This document shows positions 7,761-14,625 of a stretch of DNA of 14,750 bases, piece by piece. The notes beneath the pieces were generated by a model. The model saw only the letters and a program-made list of their open reading frames with translations. It was not told the origin of the DNA and did no database searches. Where the stretch lies: contig JAQVUQ010000018.1 in NCBI GenBank assembly GCA_028699365.1, positions 1-14,750 on the forward strand. The letters are read 5' to 3'. The position numbers were made by a program, and so were the translations under genes. The DNA is from UBA5359 sp028699365 [NCBI: bacterium]. Lineage in GTDB: Bacteria > UBP13 > UBA5359. Every line of letters begins with the position of its first letter. Within the stretch, counting starts at the first letter, position 1.

Positions 7761-8301
7761 AGTTTTCTCTGAAAGGCATACCCATCTTTGCAAGCAATGC
7801 TCGTGCTTGATCGTCATCGTCACTATCGGTAACTATAATTATATCCATTCCCCTGGTCTTGACCACTTTATCGTAATCGATCTCGGGGAATATCAACTGC
7901 TCCTTCAAACCGAGGGCGAAATTCCCCCTGCCGTCGAACGATTTAGCGGAAACTCCGCTGAAATCGCGCACACGCGGCAGAGCTGCATTTACCAGTTTGT
8001 CCAGGAAGTTATACATAGTCTCGCCGCGCAGCGTCACTTTACAGCCGACCGACATGCCTTCCCTGATCTTAAAGCTGGCAATGGATTTTTTGGCTTTGGT
8101 TACCAACGGTCGCTGTCCGGTTATGAGCGCCAGGTCGTTTACGGCCGCATCCATGAGTTTGGGATCCTGAACGGCGTCTCCAACACCCATATTGATCACT
8201 ATCTTGGTAACCCTGGGAACCTGCATGACGTTCTTAAACCCGAACTGTTCCATCATGGCAGGTACGACATCTTTTGAATACTTATCTTTTAATCTAGACA
8301 T
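7759..8301 (-). CDS. rplE: 50S ribosomal protein L5
   Basis: A 180-residue L5, which binds 5S rRNA in the central protuberance and contacts P-site tRNA. Characteristic stretches are [36 protein letters not shown], and [20 protein letters not shown]. The ATG at 8301 has a GGGAGGAAAAT site. Its TGA stop is part of TGAGGAGGGG, so the ribosome binding site of the next gene begins at the stop itself. Next comes an EF-G-type gene instead of the usual rpsN. Confidence 0.98.
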   Translation of the reverse strand: MSRLKDKYSKDVVPAMMEQFGFKNVMQVPRVTKIVINMGVGDAVQDPKLMDAAVNDLALITGQRPLVTKAKKSIASFKIREGMSVGCKVTLRGETMYNFLDKLVNAALPRVRDFSGVSAKSFDGRGNFALGLKEQLIFPEIDYDKVVKTRGMDIIIVTDSDDDDQARALLAKMGMPFREN

Positions 8302-8327
8302 ATTTTCCTCCCTGCACGTCAGCCTGG

Positions 8328-8660
8328 TCAGACCTTATCGACTATCTCGCCGCACTTCCTGCACACTCTTACCTTTTTGCCGTCGACGACGGTAAAGCCG
8401 ACTCTGGAAGGCGCATTGCATTTAAAGCACATCAACATTACGTTGCTGCCGTGCAACGGTGCCTCCTGCGGAATAATTCCGGCCTGACGCACCTTGGGTC
8501 CGGCCTTGACGTGCTTCTTTACGGTGTTCACGCCTTCAACGATAACTTTCCCCGTCTGCGGCAGGACACGCATAACCTTACCCTGCTTGCCTTTATCCTT
8601 ACCGGTCAGGACGGCAACCGTATCGCCCTTCTTAACATGCACTTTATTGTTTGTGCCCAA
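8328..8660 (-). CDS. rplX: 50S ribosomal protein L24, zinc-ribbon form
   Basis: A 110-residue L24, an assembly initiator of the 50S subunit. An N-terminal KOW motif is seen in [20 protein letters not shown] (10-29). The C-terminal part carries two CXXC pairs (C78/C81 and C100/C103: MCFKCNAP and RVCRKCGE), a zinc-ribbon arrangement found in some bacterial L24 proteins and absent from E. coli L24. The start is a TTG at 8660, six nt after GAGGTG. No better in-frame ATG exists near the family N-terminus. The stop is 26 bp before rplE. Confidence 0.96.
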   Translation of the reverse strand: MGTNNKVHVKKGDTVAVLTGKDKGKQGKVMRVLPQTGKVIVEGVNTVKKHVKAGPKVRQAGIIPQEAPLHGSNVMLMCFKCNAPSRVGFTVVDGKKVRVCRKCGEIVDKV

Positions 8661-8787
8661 TCTCTACACCTCTTTTTCCAGCTTTTTAGGCTGTAGGCAT
8701 TTAGCCGTTTAGTAGTGTTAACGCAGATTATTAAGCCTGAATTCCGTATTCTCCTAACAGCTTAAACAGCTACTGCCTATATACCTT
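8661..8787 (-). repeat. Intergenic element B (rplN-rplX)
   Basis: This 127-bp gap is a relative of the rplW-rplB gap over most of its length, and its downstream half (8669-8729) is also related to the rplF-rplR gap. On the coding strand it starts AAGGTATATAGGCAGTAG and ends AAGCTGGAAAAAGAGGTG. The near-terminal segments (AGGCAGTAG upstream, CTACAGCCT downstream) are roughly inverted, so it could fold on itself. An 8-base period runs CTACTAAA, CGGCTAAA, TGCCTACA, GCCTAAAA. GAGGTG at its end is the ribosome binding site of rplX. Confidence 0.75.
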
Positions 8788-9159
8788 TTACAGAACCTCA
8801 GGAGCCAGGGAGATGATCTTGGCATAAGCTCCCGTTTCCCTGAGTTCCCTGGCCACCGGCCCGAAGATGCGGGTGCCGCGAGGGTTCTTCTGCTCGTTGA
8901 TAATAACAGCGGCGTTATCGTCAAAACGTATGGACGAACCGTCGGAACGCTTAATAACCTTGCTGGTGCGCACTACAACAGCCTTGACCACATCGCCCTT
9001 CTTAACGGGAGCGTTGGGTATGGCCTGCTTCACTACGCCGACAATCACATCGCCCACTCTGGCATAGCGAGCGTTTGAGCCTTTCAGGACCCGTATGCAC
9101 ATCAGCACGCGCGCACCGGAGTTATCCGCAACCTTTAATCTGGTTTCAGTCTGTATCAT
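8788..9159 (-). CDS. rplN: 50S ribosomal protein L14
   Basis: A 123-residue L14, which forms the L14-L19 intersubunit bridge and is the binding site for RsfS on free 50S subunits. [20 protein letters not shown] at the start and [14 protein letters not shown] near the end are diagnostic, as is [13 protein letters not shown] in the middle. The ATG at 9159 is preceded by GGCGGGA. A 127-bp gap (intergenic element B) follows the stop, whereas rplN and rplX are usually adjacent. Confidence 0.98.
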   Translation of the reverse strand: MIQTETRLKVADNSGARVLMCIRVLKGSNARYARVGDVIVGVVKQAIPNAPVKKGDVVKAVVVRTSKVIKRSDGSSIRFDDNAAVIINEQKNPRGTRIFGPVARELRETGAYAKIISLAPEVL

Positions 9160-9172
9160 TGTCCCGCCTCCG

Positions 9173-9430
9173 TCACTCTGCTTTCTTGAGAATCTGAACC
9201 AGCCGCCATCTCTTATCCTTGCTTATCGGCCTGGTCTCCATCAGCCGGACAACATCACCGTTGTGTGCCTGATTCTCAACGTCATGCGCCTTAAACTTAG
9301 TGGTCTTGCGAACGAACTTCTTGTAGAGAGGGTGCTGAACGCGCGTCTCAACAGCCACGACTATGGTCTTATCCATCTTGTCGCTCACTACCACACCTTC
9401 TCTTGTCTTGCGTAACGCACGCTTTTCCAT
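9173..9430 (-). CDS. rpsQ: 30S ribosomal protein S17
   Basis: An 85-residue S17, a primary 16S rRNA binder with an OB fold. The pattern [57 protein letters not shown] is characteristic. The ATG at 9430 follows a GGGGG-rich site. rplN starts 13 bp after the stop. Nothing unusual is seen in the protein; only the 80-bp gap before it departs from the usual compact arrangement. Confidence 0.97.
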   Translation of the reverse strand: MEKRALRKTREGVVVSDKMDKTIVVAVETRVQHPLYKKFVRKTTKFKAHDVENQAHNGDVVRLMETRPISKDKRWRLVQILKKAE

Positions 9431-9510
9431 TCAAATATCCCCCTGATCGTATTCGGAACACCTGCCAGAGGCCGTACGTTCCGACGCTGATTTTTACAAT
9501 TGGAGAGTTG
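9431..9510 (-). other. rpmC-rpsQ gap with imperfect hairpin
   Basis: An 80-bp gap where many bacteria have almost none. It contains the inverted arms CGGAAC/GTTCCG (9454-9459 and 9478-9483) enclosing a small GCC-AGA-GGC stem, followed on the coding strand by CAGGGGGATATTTGA and the rpsQ ATG. The GGGGG run is the likely ribosome binding site. There is no T-tract after the hairpin and no clear promoter. Confidence 0.4.
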
Positions 9511-9705
9511 TTACTTCTCTTCCATCGCGGTTATTATCCTGGCAATCTCCTTCTTCACGCATCCCATGCGCGAAGGGTTCTCGAGATTTCCGGTCGCTCT
9601 CTTGAAGCGGAGGTTGAACAGCTCTTCCTTTGATTCCGCCAACTTCAGCTTCAATTCCTGAACGTTCATATCCTTTATCTGGCTTTTGAACTGGCTACGC
9701 TTCAT
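9511..9705 (-). CDS. rpmC: 50S ribosomal protein L29
   Basis: A 64-residue L29, a small helical protein at the tunnel exit of the 50S subunit, beside L23. [20 protein letters not shown] is the family signature, followed by a second helix ending [15 protein letters not shown] favour the ATG at 9705 (MKRSQF), which has a GGGTGGTGG-like site upstream inside the end of rplP. A GTG at 9717 would add four residues, and an ATG at 9669 would give a short 52-residue form. The start is therefore less certain than the identity. Confidence 0.92.
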   Translation of the reverse strand: MKRSQFKSQIKDMNVQELKLKLAESKEELFNLRFKRATGNLENPSRMGCVKKEIARIITAMEEK

Positions 9706-10129
9706 TAACGCCACCACCCATCTCTTCCCGGGTTACAAACCTCGTCTTTATAGGAAGCTTGTGCGATGCCAGACGCATCGCTTCCTTGGCAGTATCATGC
9801 TCCACGCCTGATATTTCAAAGAGCATTCGTCCGGGCTTCACTACGGCCACCCAGTATTCGGGCGCCCCTTTACCGCTACCCATACGGGTCTCGGCAGGCT
9901 TGGCGGTTACGGATTTATCGGGAAACACTCTTATCCAGACTTTCCCGCCTCTTCTGATATATCGGTTGATCGCAATACGCGCGGATTCGATCTGCTGACT
10001 GGTAACCCAGCCCGGCTCCAACGCCTTTATCCCGTAATCACCGAACGTTACCTCAAATCCGCCCTTGGCATCACCGCGCATATTGCCGCGATGCACCTTG
10101 CGATGTTTTACTCTCTTGGGCATCAACAT
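9695..10129 (-). CDS. rplP: 50S ribosomal protein L16
   Basis: A 144-residue L16, which sits near the A-site and helps position tRNA on the 50S subunit. The start [15 protein letters not shown] is typical. [19 protein letters not shown] and the block from [20 protein letters not shown] through [19 protein letters not shown] are diagnostic. The start is the ATG at 10129; the in-frame ATG at 10123 (MPKR) is a weaker alternative. The 3' end overlaps the start of rpmC by about 11 bases, implying coupling. Confidence 0.97.
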   Translation of the reverse strand: MLMPKRVKHRKVHRGNMRGDAKGGFEVTFGDYGIKALEPGWVTSQQIESARIAINRYIRRGGKVWIRVFPDKSVTAKPAETRMGSGKGAPEYWVAVVKPGRMLFEISGVEHDTAKEAMRLASHKLPIKTRFVTREEMGGGVNEA

Positions 10130-10135
10130 AACCGC

Positions 10136-10831
10136 TTACTCCTTTCCGACGGGAGCGGCCGCCGGAACCTGTTCCGAGACGGCTGGGCCCGCAGGCTTCT
10201 TCAATTCAGGCAGTACCTCGCCCTTGTATATCCAAACCTTGATCCCTATCTGCCCGTAAGTGGTGACAGCCTCGGTAAAGCCGTAATCTATATCGGCACG
10301 CAGCGTATGCAGCGGTATCTTCCCTTCCTTATAGCTCTCGGAACGGGACATTTCAGCGCCGCCCAGACGGCCGCTGCATCCCACCTTAACGCCCTTGGCA
10401 CCCATCTTCATGGCCCTTGACACTGCCTGCTTCATAGCCCTTCTGAAAGACGTCCTCTTCTCCAACTGCGCCGCTATATTCTCAGCCACCAGTTGAGCAT
10501 CGAGGTCGGCCTTCTTTATCTCCTCGATATTGAGGGAGACAGGCTTGCCAACCTGCTTTTCAAGCGCCAATCTGAGTTCATCGACACCCTTGCCGCCCCG
10601 GCCTATAACCATACCGGGCTTAGCCGCAACTATGGTTATCCTGAGCTTGTTTCCCGGACGCTCGATGATTATATCTGCAATGCCGGCGTTATAAAGACGC
10701 GCCTTGATATACTTCCTGAGACCAAGATCCTCATGCAGATTCTCAGTGTAATTACGCTTATCAAACCACTTGCTCTTCCAGTCCTTTATGATTCCCAGGC
10801 GCAACCCGTAAGGGTGTATCTTCTGTCCCAA
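10136..10831 (-). CDS. rpsC: 30S ribosomal protein S3
   Basis: A 231-residue S3, part of the 30S head and mRNA entry, with an N-terminal KH domain and a C-terminal S3 domain. I chose the TTG at 10831. It gives [14 protein letters not shown], the standard S3 N-terminus, and lies 8 nt after a perfect AAGGAGG, whereas a longer frame reaching 10867 has no ribosome binding site and adds unrelated residues. The KH GXXG loop is GRGG (77-80) within [20 protein letters not shown]. The C-terminus ends in an Ala/Pro-rich tail ([14 protein letters not shown]), typical of variable S3 tails. rplP starts six bases later. Confidence 0.97.
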   Translation of the reverse strand: MGQKIHPYGLRLGIIKDWKSKWFDKRNYTENLHEDLGLRKYIKARLYNAGIADIIIERPGNKLRITIVAAKPGMVIGRGGKGVDELRLALEKQVGKPVSLNIEEIKKADLDAQLVAENIAAQLEKRTSFRRAMKQAVSRAMKMGAKGVKVGCSGRLGGAEMSRSESYKEGKIPLHTLRADIDYGFTEAVTTYGQIGIKVWIYKGEVLPELKKPAGPAVSEQVPAAAPVGKE

Positions 10832-10932
10832 ATCCGTTTCCTCCTTGATTTGCCGCCTCAGCGGCAATCGGCCGTTTCATCGCCGGAGCACCGCATGTCG
10901 GCCGGCACTCACGACGCTCATATCCTATCCGT
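10832..10932 (-). promoter_or_regulatory. GC-rich structured leader between rplV and rpsC
   Basis: This 101-bp gap is GC-rich and carries inverted repeats. The strongest is TTGCCGC, loop TGAG, GCGGCAA (perfect 7-bp stem, plus coordinates 10850-10867), placed just upstream of the AAGGAGG ribosome binding site of rpsC. Upstream of it are GCCGG/CCGGC arms. No T-tract follows, so a terminator is unlikely. The placement suggests a leader that could control access to the rpsC start. That is inference from position and pairing only. Confidence 0.45.
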
Positions 10933-11268
10933 TCAGTGCACGTCGCTTACTACCACGGTTATATGGCTGGTGCGCTTTCGTATCCGGTTGGCCCTGCCGT
11001 GCGCCCTGGGTCTGAAACGCTTCATCGTCGGGCCCTCATCCACAAATGCACGGCTTACGGAAAGCTGCTCACGGTCTGCAGCCATGTTATGCTCGGCATT
11101 GGCGGCAGCCGACTGCACCACCTTCTCTATGGCCTTAGCAGCCATATTAGGCGTGAATTTCAAAAGATTTATGGCATCGTCAACACGCTTCCCCCTGATC
11201 AGTTCCATAACGAACCTGACTTTTCTGGGGGCTATTCGTACATACTTTGCGCTGGCCTTTGCCTCCAT
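10933..11268 (-). CDS. rplV: 50S ribosomal protein L22
   Basis: A 111-residue L22, a core 50S protein whose long beta-hairpin lines the nascent-peptide tunnel and is a known site of macrolide resistance. Recognisable blocks are [20 protein letters not shown] at the N-terminus and the hairpin [20 protein letters not shown], followed by HITVVV. The ATG at 11268 is preceded by a GGAGG motif. After the stop there is a 101-bp gap before rpsC with strong potential secondary structure. In most bacteria rplV and rpsC nearly touch. Confidence 0.97.
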   Translation of the reverse strand: MEAKASAKYVRIAPRKVRFVMELIRGKRVDDAINLLKFTPNMAAKAIEKVVQSAAANAEHNMAADREQLSVSRAFVDEGPTMKRFRPRAHGRANRIRKRTSHITVVVSDVH

Positions 11269-11297
11269 AACGCTTACCTCCGCTGTTTCTGCTATTC

Positions 11298-11582
11298 CTA
11301 CTTTACGGCCGTCGAACGCTCCGTATGAGATCCGTGACCTCTAAAGAAGCGTGTCGGCACAAATTCACCCAGCTTATGACCGACCATATTATCGGAAATA
11401 TAGATCGGAACATGCTTACGCCCGTCATGAATGGCTATGGTATGGCCGATCATCTGGGGGAAAACCGTTGAACGTCGCGACCATGTCTTGATAAGACGCT
11501 TTTCGTTCTTGGCATTCATCTCTTCGATTTTCTTCATCAGGCTCTCTTCTACGTAAGGGCCCTTTTTCAAGGATCTACTCAA
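11298..11582 (-). CDS. rpsS: 30S ribosomal protein S19
   Basis: A 94-residue S19, which pairs with S13 in the 30S head near the A-site t[38 protein letters not shown] and the end of the conserved core [10 protein letters not shown] are plain. The start is a TTG at 11582. It fits the family N-terminus exactly and lies 7 nt after a full AAGGAGG that overlaps the end of rplB. The gap to rplV is 29 bp. Coding is normal, and the TTG start is one of several in this cluster. Confidence 0.97.
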   Translation of the reverse strand: MSRSLKKGPYVEESLMKKIEEMNAKNEKRLIKTWSRRSTVFPQMIGHTIAIHDGRKHVPIYISDNMVGHKLGEFVPTRFFRGHGSHTERSTAVK

Positions 11583-11594
11583 AGCCCTGCCTCC

Positions 11595-12419
11595 TTACTT
11601 ACGCTTTCTGACAATCATGGCATCGCTGGTCTTGCGCTTGCGGGTCTTGTATCCCAGCGTCGGTTTACCCCAGGGCGACATGGGACTCTTGCGTCCGATA
11701 GGCGCCTTTCCTTCACCACCACCGTGCGGGTGATCGTTGGGGTTCATTACCACACCGCGGACAGTCGGCCGTACACCGAGCCAGCGGCTCTTTCCGGCTT
11801 TACCGTGTGATATAAGACCATGCTCCGCATTGCCTATCTGACCGATAGTGGCCATGCAATCCATATGCACCAGGCGCACTTCGCCGGACGGCAATCTCAG
11901 ATGGGCATAGTCTCCCTCTTTGGCCAGGAGCTGTGCCGATCCACCGGCCGATCTTACGATCTGGCCGCCACGCCCGGGCTTCAACTCGATATTGTGAATA
12001 AAACTACCGGAAGGTATGTATCTCAACGGCATACTGTTTCCGGGGTTAATATCCACACCTGTGCCGGAGATAACCGTAGCCCCCACCTTGAGGCCCTGCG
12101 GAGCTATAATATATCTCTTCTCACCGTCGGCATAATTCAGCAACGCTATTCTGGCAGACCTGTTAGGATCATACTCGATTGTAGCCACTTTGGCAGGTAT
12201 GCCGTGCTTGTTGCGCTTGAAATCGATTATACGATAAAGGTGCTTATTGCCGCCGCCATGATGCCTTACGGTTATCCTGCCCTGGGCATTTCTACCGCCG
12301 GTCTTATTCAGCGGAGCCGTCAGCGACTTTTCCGGGCTTGTCGCCGTGATTTCATCATAAGCCGGCGTCACCATAAATCGTCTGCCGGGAGATGTCGGTT
12401 TATATTTCTTAACGGCCAT
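11595..12419 (-). CDS. rplB: 50S ribosomal protein L2
   Basis: A 274-residue L2, one of the largest and most conserved 50S proteins, needed for subunit association and the peptidyl-transferase region. Diagnostic stretches are [20 protein letters not shown] (41-60) and [20 protein letters not shown] (225-244). His230 corresponds to the functionally important E. coli His229. The C-terminus is the usual basic tail (GYKTRKRK). The ATG at 12419 is preceded by GGGAG with a 9-nt spacer, provided by the end of intergenic element A. rpsS begins 12 bp after the stop. Confidence 0.98.
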   Translation of the reverse strand: MAVKKYKPTSPGRRFMVTPAYDEITATSPEKSLTAPLNKTGGRNAQGRITVRHHGGGNKHLYRIIDFKRNKHGIPAKVATIEYDPNRSARIALLNYADGEKRYIIAPQGLKVGATVISGTGVDINPGNSMPLRYIPSGSFIHNIELKPGRGGQIVRSAGGSAQLLAKEGDYAHLRLPSGEVRLVHMDCMATIGQIGNAEHGLISHGKAGKSRWLGVRPTVRGVVMNPNDHPHGGGEGKAPIGRKSPMSPWGKPTLGYKTRKRKTSDAMIVRKRK

Positions 12420-12550
12420 CTCTGTAAACTCCCTTTCCAGCTTTATAGCCTATAGCTCTTTAGACTGCTAGTAGTATTCACGCAGGTTTTGCTGTCATTC
12501 GGATATTAGTATTCATCTACAGCCTAACCTGCTACAGCCTATTTACCTCG
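12420..12550 (-). repeat. Intergenic element A (rplW-rplB)
   Basis: This 131-bp gap is related along most of its length to the rplN-rplX gap (8661-8787) and in its downstream half to the rplF-rplR gap (4363-4450). By hand alignment on the coding strand, the first 41 aligned positions match element B at 33 positions with one single-base gap. The last 58 (ending in CTGGAAAGGGAG) match B at 43 without gaps. It contains two copies of TAGGCTGTAG, two of TGAATACTA, and an 8-base period with CTA in each unit. Its end supplies the GGGAG ribosome binding site of rplB. No reading frame is apparent. Confidence 0.75.
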
Positions 12551-12838
12551 TCAGGCACTCTCAAACAGCTCTATCTTCTGACCTTCCACCAGCGTAACAA
12601 CAGCCTTTTTCCAATCCGGCGTCTTGCCGGCCTGAAAACGGACTCTCTTCATCTTGCCGGGTATAGTCATCGTGTTGACGCGCTTGACCTTTACCTTGAA
12701 GATCTCCTCAACAGCCTGTTTTATCTCTATCTTGTTGGCCGTCTTGTCCACTTCAAATATATACTTTCCGATTTCAGCCTCACGCATGCTCTTTTCAGAC
12801 ACGATCGGCCTGATAATTATATCTCTGGCTGACTTCAT
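12551..12838 (-). CDS. rplW: 50S ribosomal protein L23
   Basis: A 95-residue L23, located at the polypeptide exit of the 50S subunit, where it is the docking site for trigger factor and SRP. The family pattern is clear: [13 protein letters not shown] near the start, [19 protein letters not shown] in the middle, VNTMTIPGK before the basic loop, then KKAVVTL. The start ATG lies inside the rplD stop (ATGA). It is followed by a 131-bp gap holding one of the three related intergenic elements, which is unusual because rplW and rplB are commonly adjacent. Confidence 0.97.
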   Translation of the reverse strand: MKSARDIIIRPIVSEKSMREAEIGKYIFEVDKTANKIEIKQAVEEIFKVKVKRVNTMTIPGKMKRVRFQAGKTPDWKKAVVTLVEGQKIELFESA

Positions 12839-13461
12839 GATACGTACGCCTCCTCAAGCCTGTCGGCAGCCTCTTTGGTCAACAACAGCAGTTCGCTGTT
12901 CAGAATATCAAATACATTCAGATTGTCAACCAGAATGGCCTTTACCCAGGTAATATTGGCGACGGACTTCTCGATATTGGCATCGCGCCCACCAAGCACC
13001 AGCAACACTCTGCCGCTTGTGCCGAATTTTTCGATCAACTCAGCCATAACCTTTGTCTTGGGCTGTTCCATGACCAGTCCATCCATAACTTTTACAGCAC
13101 CCGCACCCGCTTTACCGGATAGAGCGGATATCAGAGCCAGACGCCGGACTTTCTTCGGCAATCCCTTGGCATAGGAACGTGGATGCGGGCCGAAAACAAT
13201 ACCACCGCCGGTCCATATAGGCGATCTGGTGCTTCCATGTCGAGCCCTTCCTGTTCCCTTCTGTCGCCACGGCTTTTTGCCGCCGCCGCTGACCTCTGCT
13301 CTCGTCTTGGTATCGGCGTTACCGGCACGTCGCCCTGCCATCTGCCTGACAAGAGAGCTGTGAACCGCATGCCGGTTCACTTCGGCACCGAACACCGCAT
13401 CGTTAAGCTCTCTGGTGCCGACAACTTCGCCTTTTATATCATATACAGAAACCTGAGGCAT
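12835..13461 (-). CDS. rplD: 50S ribosomal protein L4
   Basis: A 208-residue L4, which binds 23S rRNA and lines the exit tunnel. In E. coli L4 also represses the S10 operon, but no matching leader can be recognised here. The extended basic loop, with [19 protein letters not shown] starting at residue 59 and [15 protein letters not shown] after it, is diagnostic. The gene overlaps the start of rplW by four bases (ATGA), so the two are probably translationally coupled. The ATG at 13461 has a GGAGGAAG-type ribosome binding site in the short gap after rplC. Confidence 0.97.
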   Translation of the reverse strand: MPQVSVYDIKGEVVGTRELNDAVFGAEVNRHAVHSSLVRQMAGRRAGNADTKTRAEVSGGGKKPWRQKGTGRARHGSTRSPIWTGGGIVFGPHPRSYAKGLPKKVRRLALISALSGKAGAGAVKVMDGLVMEQPKTKVMAELIEKFGTSGRVLLVLGGRDANIEKSVANITWVKAILVDNLNVFDILNSELLLLTKEAADRLEEAYVS

Positions 13462-13478
13462 AATGGCTTCCTCCTAAA

Positions 13479-14102
13479 CTACTCGCTTGCTTTACGGATT
13501 ATTACCAATCCGCCCGTCGGTCCGGGGACGGCACCCTTTATCAACAACAAATTGCGCTCGGCATCGGCCCTTACTACCTTCAGTCCCCTGACGGTTACCT
13601 GATCGCTACCCATGCGGCCGGGGCTGCGCTTTCCCTTGAAAACCCTGGCTGCATCCGTGGCACCGGCCGAAGCCGGCTGGCGATGCTGCATGGAGCCGTG
13701 ACTGGCAGGTCCACCCTTGAAGTGGTGCCGTTTCATAGCACCGGCAAACCCCTTACCTTTGGAAATGCCTGTAACACTGACCTTCTCACCTTCGCTGAAA
13801 ATGGCGGGAGTAACGTCCTGTCCATTCTCATAAGCCGAGACATCCTTCAGCGTAAACTCTTTAAGGTAACGCATAGGCTTAAGGCTTGCCTTGGCGTAAT
13901 GGCCCTTCAAAGGCTTGATCGCTTTACGCTCCTTTATCGTGCCGAAACCGAGTTGCACGGCTGTATAACCGTCGTTATCCTGATCCTTCACCTGAACCAC
14001 CTTACAGGGCCCGGCTTCGATAACGGTTACCGGAACGACTCTGCCGTCGCTACCGAAAATTTGGGTCATACCCAGCTTCTTACCTATAATCCCGATTGCC
14101 AT
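13479..14102 (-). CDS. rplC: 50S ribosomal protein L3
   Basis: A 207-residue L3, an early-assembly protein of the 50S subunit that reaches the peptidyl-transferase centre with its long loop. Visible signatures are GIIGKKLGMTQIF at the N-terminus, TGISKGKGFAG (111-121), the GGPASHGS loop (130-137) and RVFKGKRSPGRMG after it. The loop position that is a methylated Gln in E. coli is not Gln here (AGATDAARVF), as in many non-proteobacterial L3 proteins. The start is the ATG at 14102. The stop is followed 17 bp later by rplD. Confidence 0.97.
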   Translation of the reverse strand: MAIGIIGKKLGMTQIFGSDGRVVPVTVIEAGPCKVVQVKDQDNDGYTAVQLGFGTIKERKAIKPLKGHYAKASLKPMRYLKEFTLKDVSAYENGQDVTPAIFSEGEKVSVTGISKGKGFAGAMKRHHFKGGPASHGSMQHRQPASAGATDAARVFKGKRSPGRMGSDQVTVRGLKVVRADAERNLLLIKGAVPGPTGGLVIIRKASE

Positions 14103-14121
14103 AATCTCAACCTCTCATATC

Positions 14122-14147
14122 AGGCTGAAGGCTGATGACTTCAGCCT
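14122..14147 (-). other. Perfect 9-bp stem upstream of rplC
   Basis: AGGCTGAAG and CTTCAGCCT are perfect inverted arms around an 8-nt loop, about 20 nt before the rplC start. There is no T-run after either arm, so this is not a typical intrinsic terminator. As RNA it would sit just upstream of the rplC ribosome binding site and could affect translation initiation or mRNA stability. That role is inference. Confidence 0.55.
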
Positions 14148-14196
14148 GTTCCGAGTTCAACGCTCACCGTTCAAAGTTATCAACAGAAGACTTGAA

Positions 14197-14214
14197 CTTT
14201 ATCTCAGGATAAAG
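14197..14214 (-). other. Perfect inverted repeat CTTTATC-loop-GATAAAG
   Basis: A 7-bp perfect stem with a 4-nt loop in the rpsJ-rplC gap. It is AT-rich and has no following T-tract on the coding strand, so it is not a good terminator. It could be a weak RNA hairpin in the leader of rplC, or incidental. Confidence 0.45.
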
Positions 14215-14236
14215 ACCCAAGTATCCTACCCGGAAA

Positions 14237-14268
14237 CCTTGAACCCTGAACCTTTGAACCTTGAACCT
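14237..14268. repeat. Short tandem array of TTGAACC heptamers
   Basis: On the plus strand the units read CCTTGAA, CCCTGAA, CCTTTGAA, CCTTGAA, then a partial CCT, giving unit lengths of 7, 7, 8 and 7. On the coding strand this is a run of GGTTCAA units, directly preceded by AGGCTATAGA, a word also found in the rplW-rplB intergenic element. The array is only about 32 bp, but the regularity is well above chance. Its function is unknown. Confidence 0.75.
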
Positions 14269-14293
14269 CTATAGCCTGTCTGCCTGAGTAATC

Positions 14294-14602
14294 TCAGAGC
14301 TTTATTTCTATATCCACACCGGCCGGCAGATCCAACCGCATCAACGCATCGACCGTCTTTGCCGCCGGGCTTAAGATATCGATCAACCTCTTGTGAATCC
14401 GCATCTCGAAATGCTCGCGGGATTCCTTATCGATATGCGGCGAACGAAGAACGCAATAGATGTTCTTCTCGGTCGGCAGCGGCACCGGCCCTGCCACCGA
14501 TGCACCGGTTCTCTTGGCCGTATCGACTATAGTCCTGGCAGACTGATCGAGCAATTTGTGATCATACGCTTTAAGGCGTATTCTTATCTTTTGCTTTGCC
14601 AT
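14294..14602 (-). CDS. rpsJ: 30S ribosomal protein S10
   Basis: A 102-residue protein of normal S10 length. It is part of the 30S head and, as NusE, partners NusB in transcription antitermination. Recognisable blocks are [14 protein letters not shown] near the N-terminus, GPVPLPTEK (residues 38-46) and the C-terminal [13 protein letters not shown]. The ATG at 14602 follows a GAGGGAG ribosome binding site in the 23 bp after tuf. It is the first gene of the S10 block. The 191 bp after it, before rplC, is the longest non-coding stretch of the window and carries short repeats and hairpins. The identity is secure. Confidence 0.98.
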   Translation of the reverse strand: MAKQKIRIRLKAYDHKLLDQSARTIVDTAKRTGASVAGPVPLPTEKNIYCVLRSPHIDKESREHFEMRIHKRLIDILSPAAKTVDALMRLDLPAGVDIEIKL

Positions 14603-14625
14603 CTTTTCTCCCTCATAATCAGCTA

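Larger units (their letters stand above)
14103..14293 (-). other. rpsJ-rplC intergenic region with repeats and hairpins
   Basis: This 191-bp gap is the longest gene-free stretch here. It holds the TTCAA heptamer array (14237-14268), further scattered TTCAA/TTGAA words, and two perfect inverted repeats (14197-14214 and 14122-14147). On the coding strand it ends in GAGAGGTTGAGATT before the rplC ATG, where GAGAGG is the likely ribosome binding site. I found no convincing sigma-70 promoter, and neither hairpin is followed by a T-tract. rpsJ and rplC are usually close together, so a gap of this size is unusual. It could be repeat-derived filler or a regulatory leader. Confidence 0.6.

Noticed and set aside
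5676-7823. EF-G-like gene as a tetracycline-resistance ribosomal protection protein (Tet(M)-like)
   Set aside because: The overall motifs and domain IV/V sequence read as EF-G/EF-G-2 rather than Tet(M)-type, and there is no mobile-element context.
10850-10867. Terminator between rplV and rpsC
   Set aside because: The stem is GC-rich but is followed by AATCAAGGAGG, a ribosome binding site, not a T-run.
10493-11344. Long plus-strand open frame (283 codons) opposite rpsC and rplV
   Set aside because: It is antisense to two certain ribosomal genes, its translation has no recognisable domain, and it has the low-complexity look of a shadow frame. The same holds for the other plus-strand frames in the window.
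14122-14147. Rho-independent terminator before rplC
   Set aside because: The stem is perfect, but no T-tract follows on either strand, and a terminator inside the S10 operon is unlikely. Kept only as a hairpin.
14237-14268. CRISPR array
   Set aside because: The units are 7-8 bp with no spacers. This is a simple tandem repeat.
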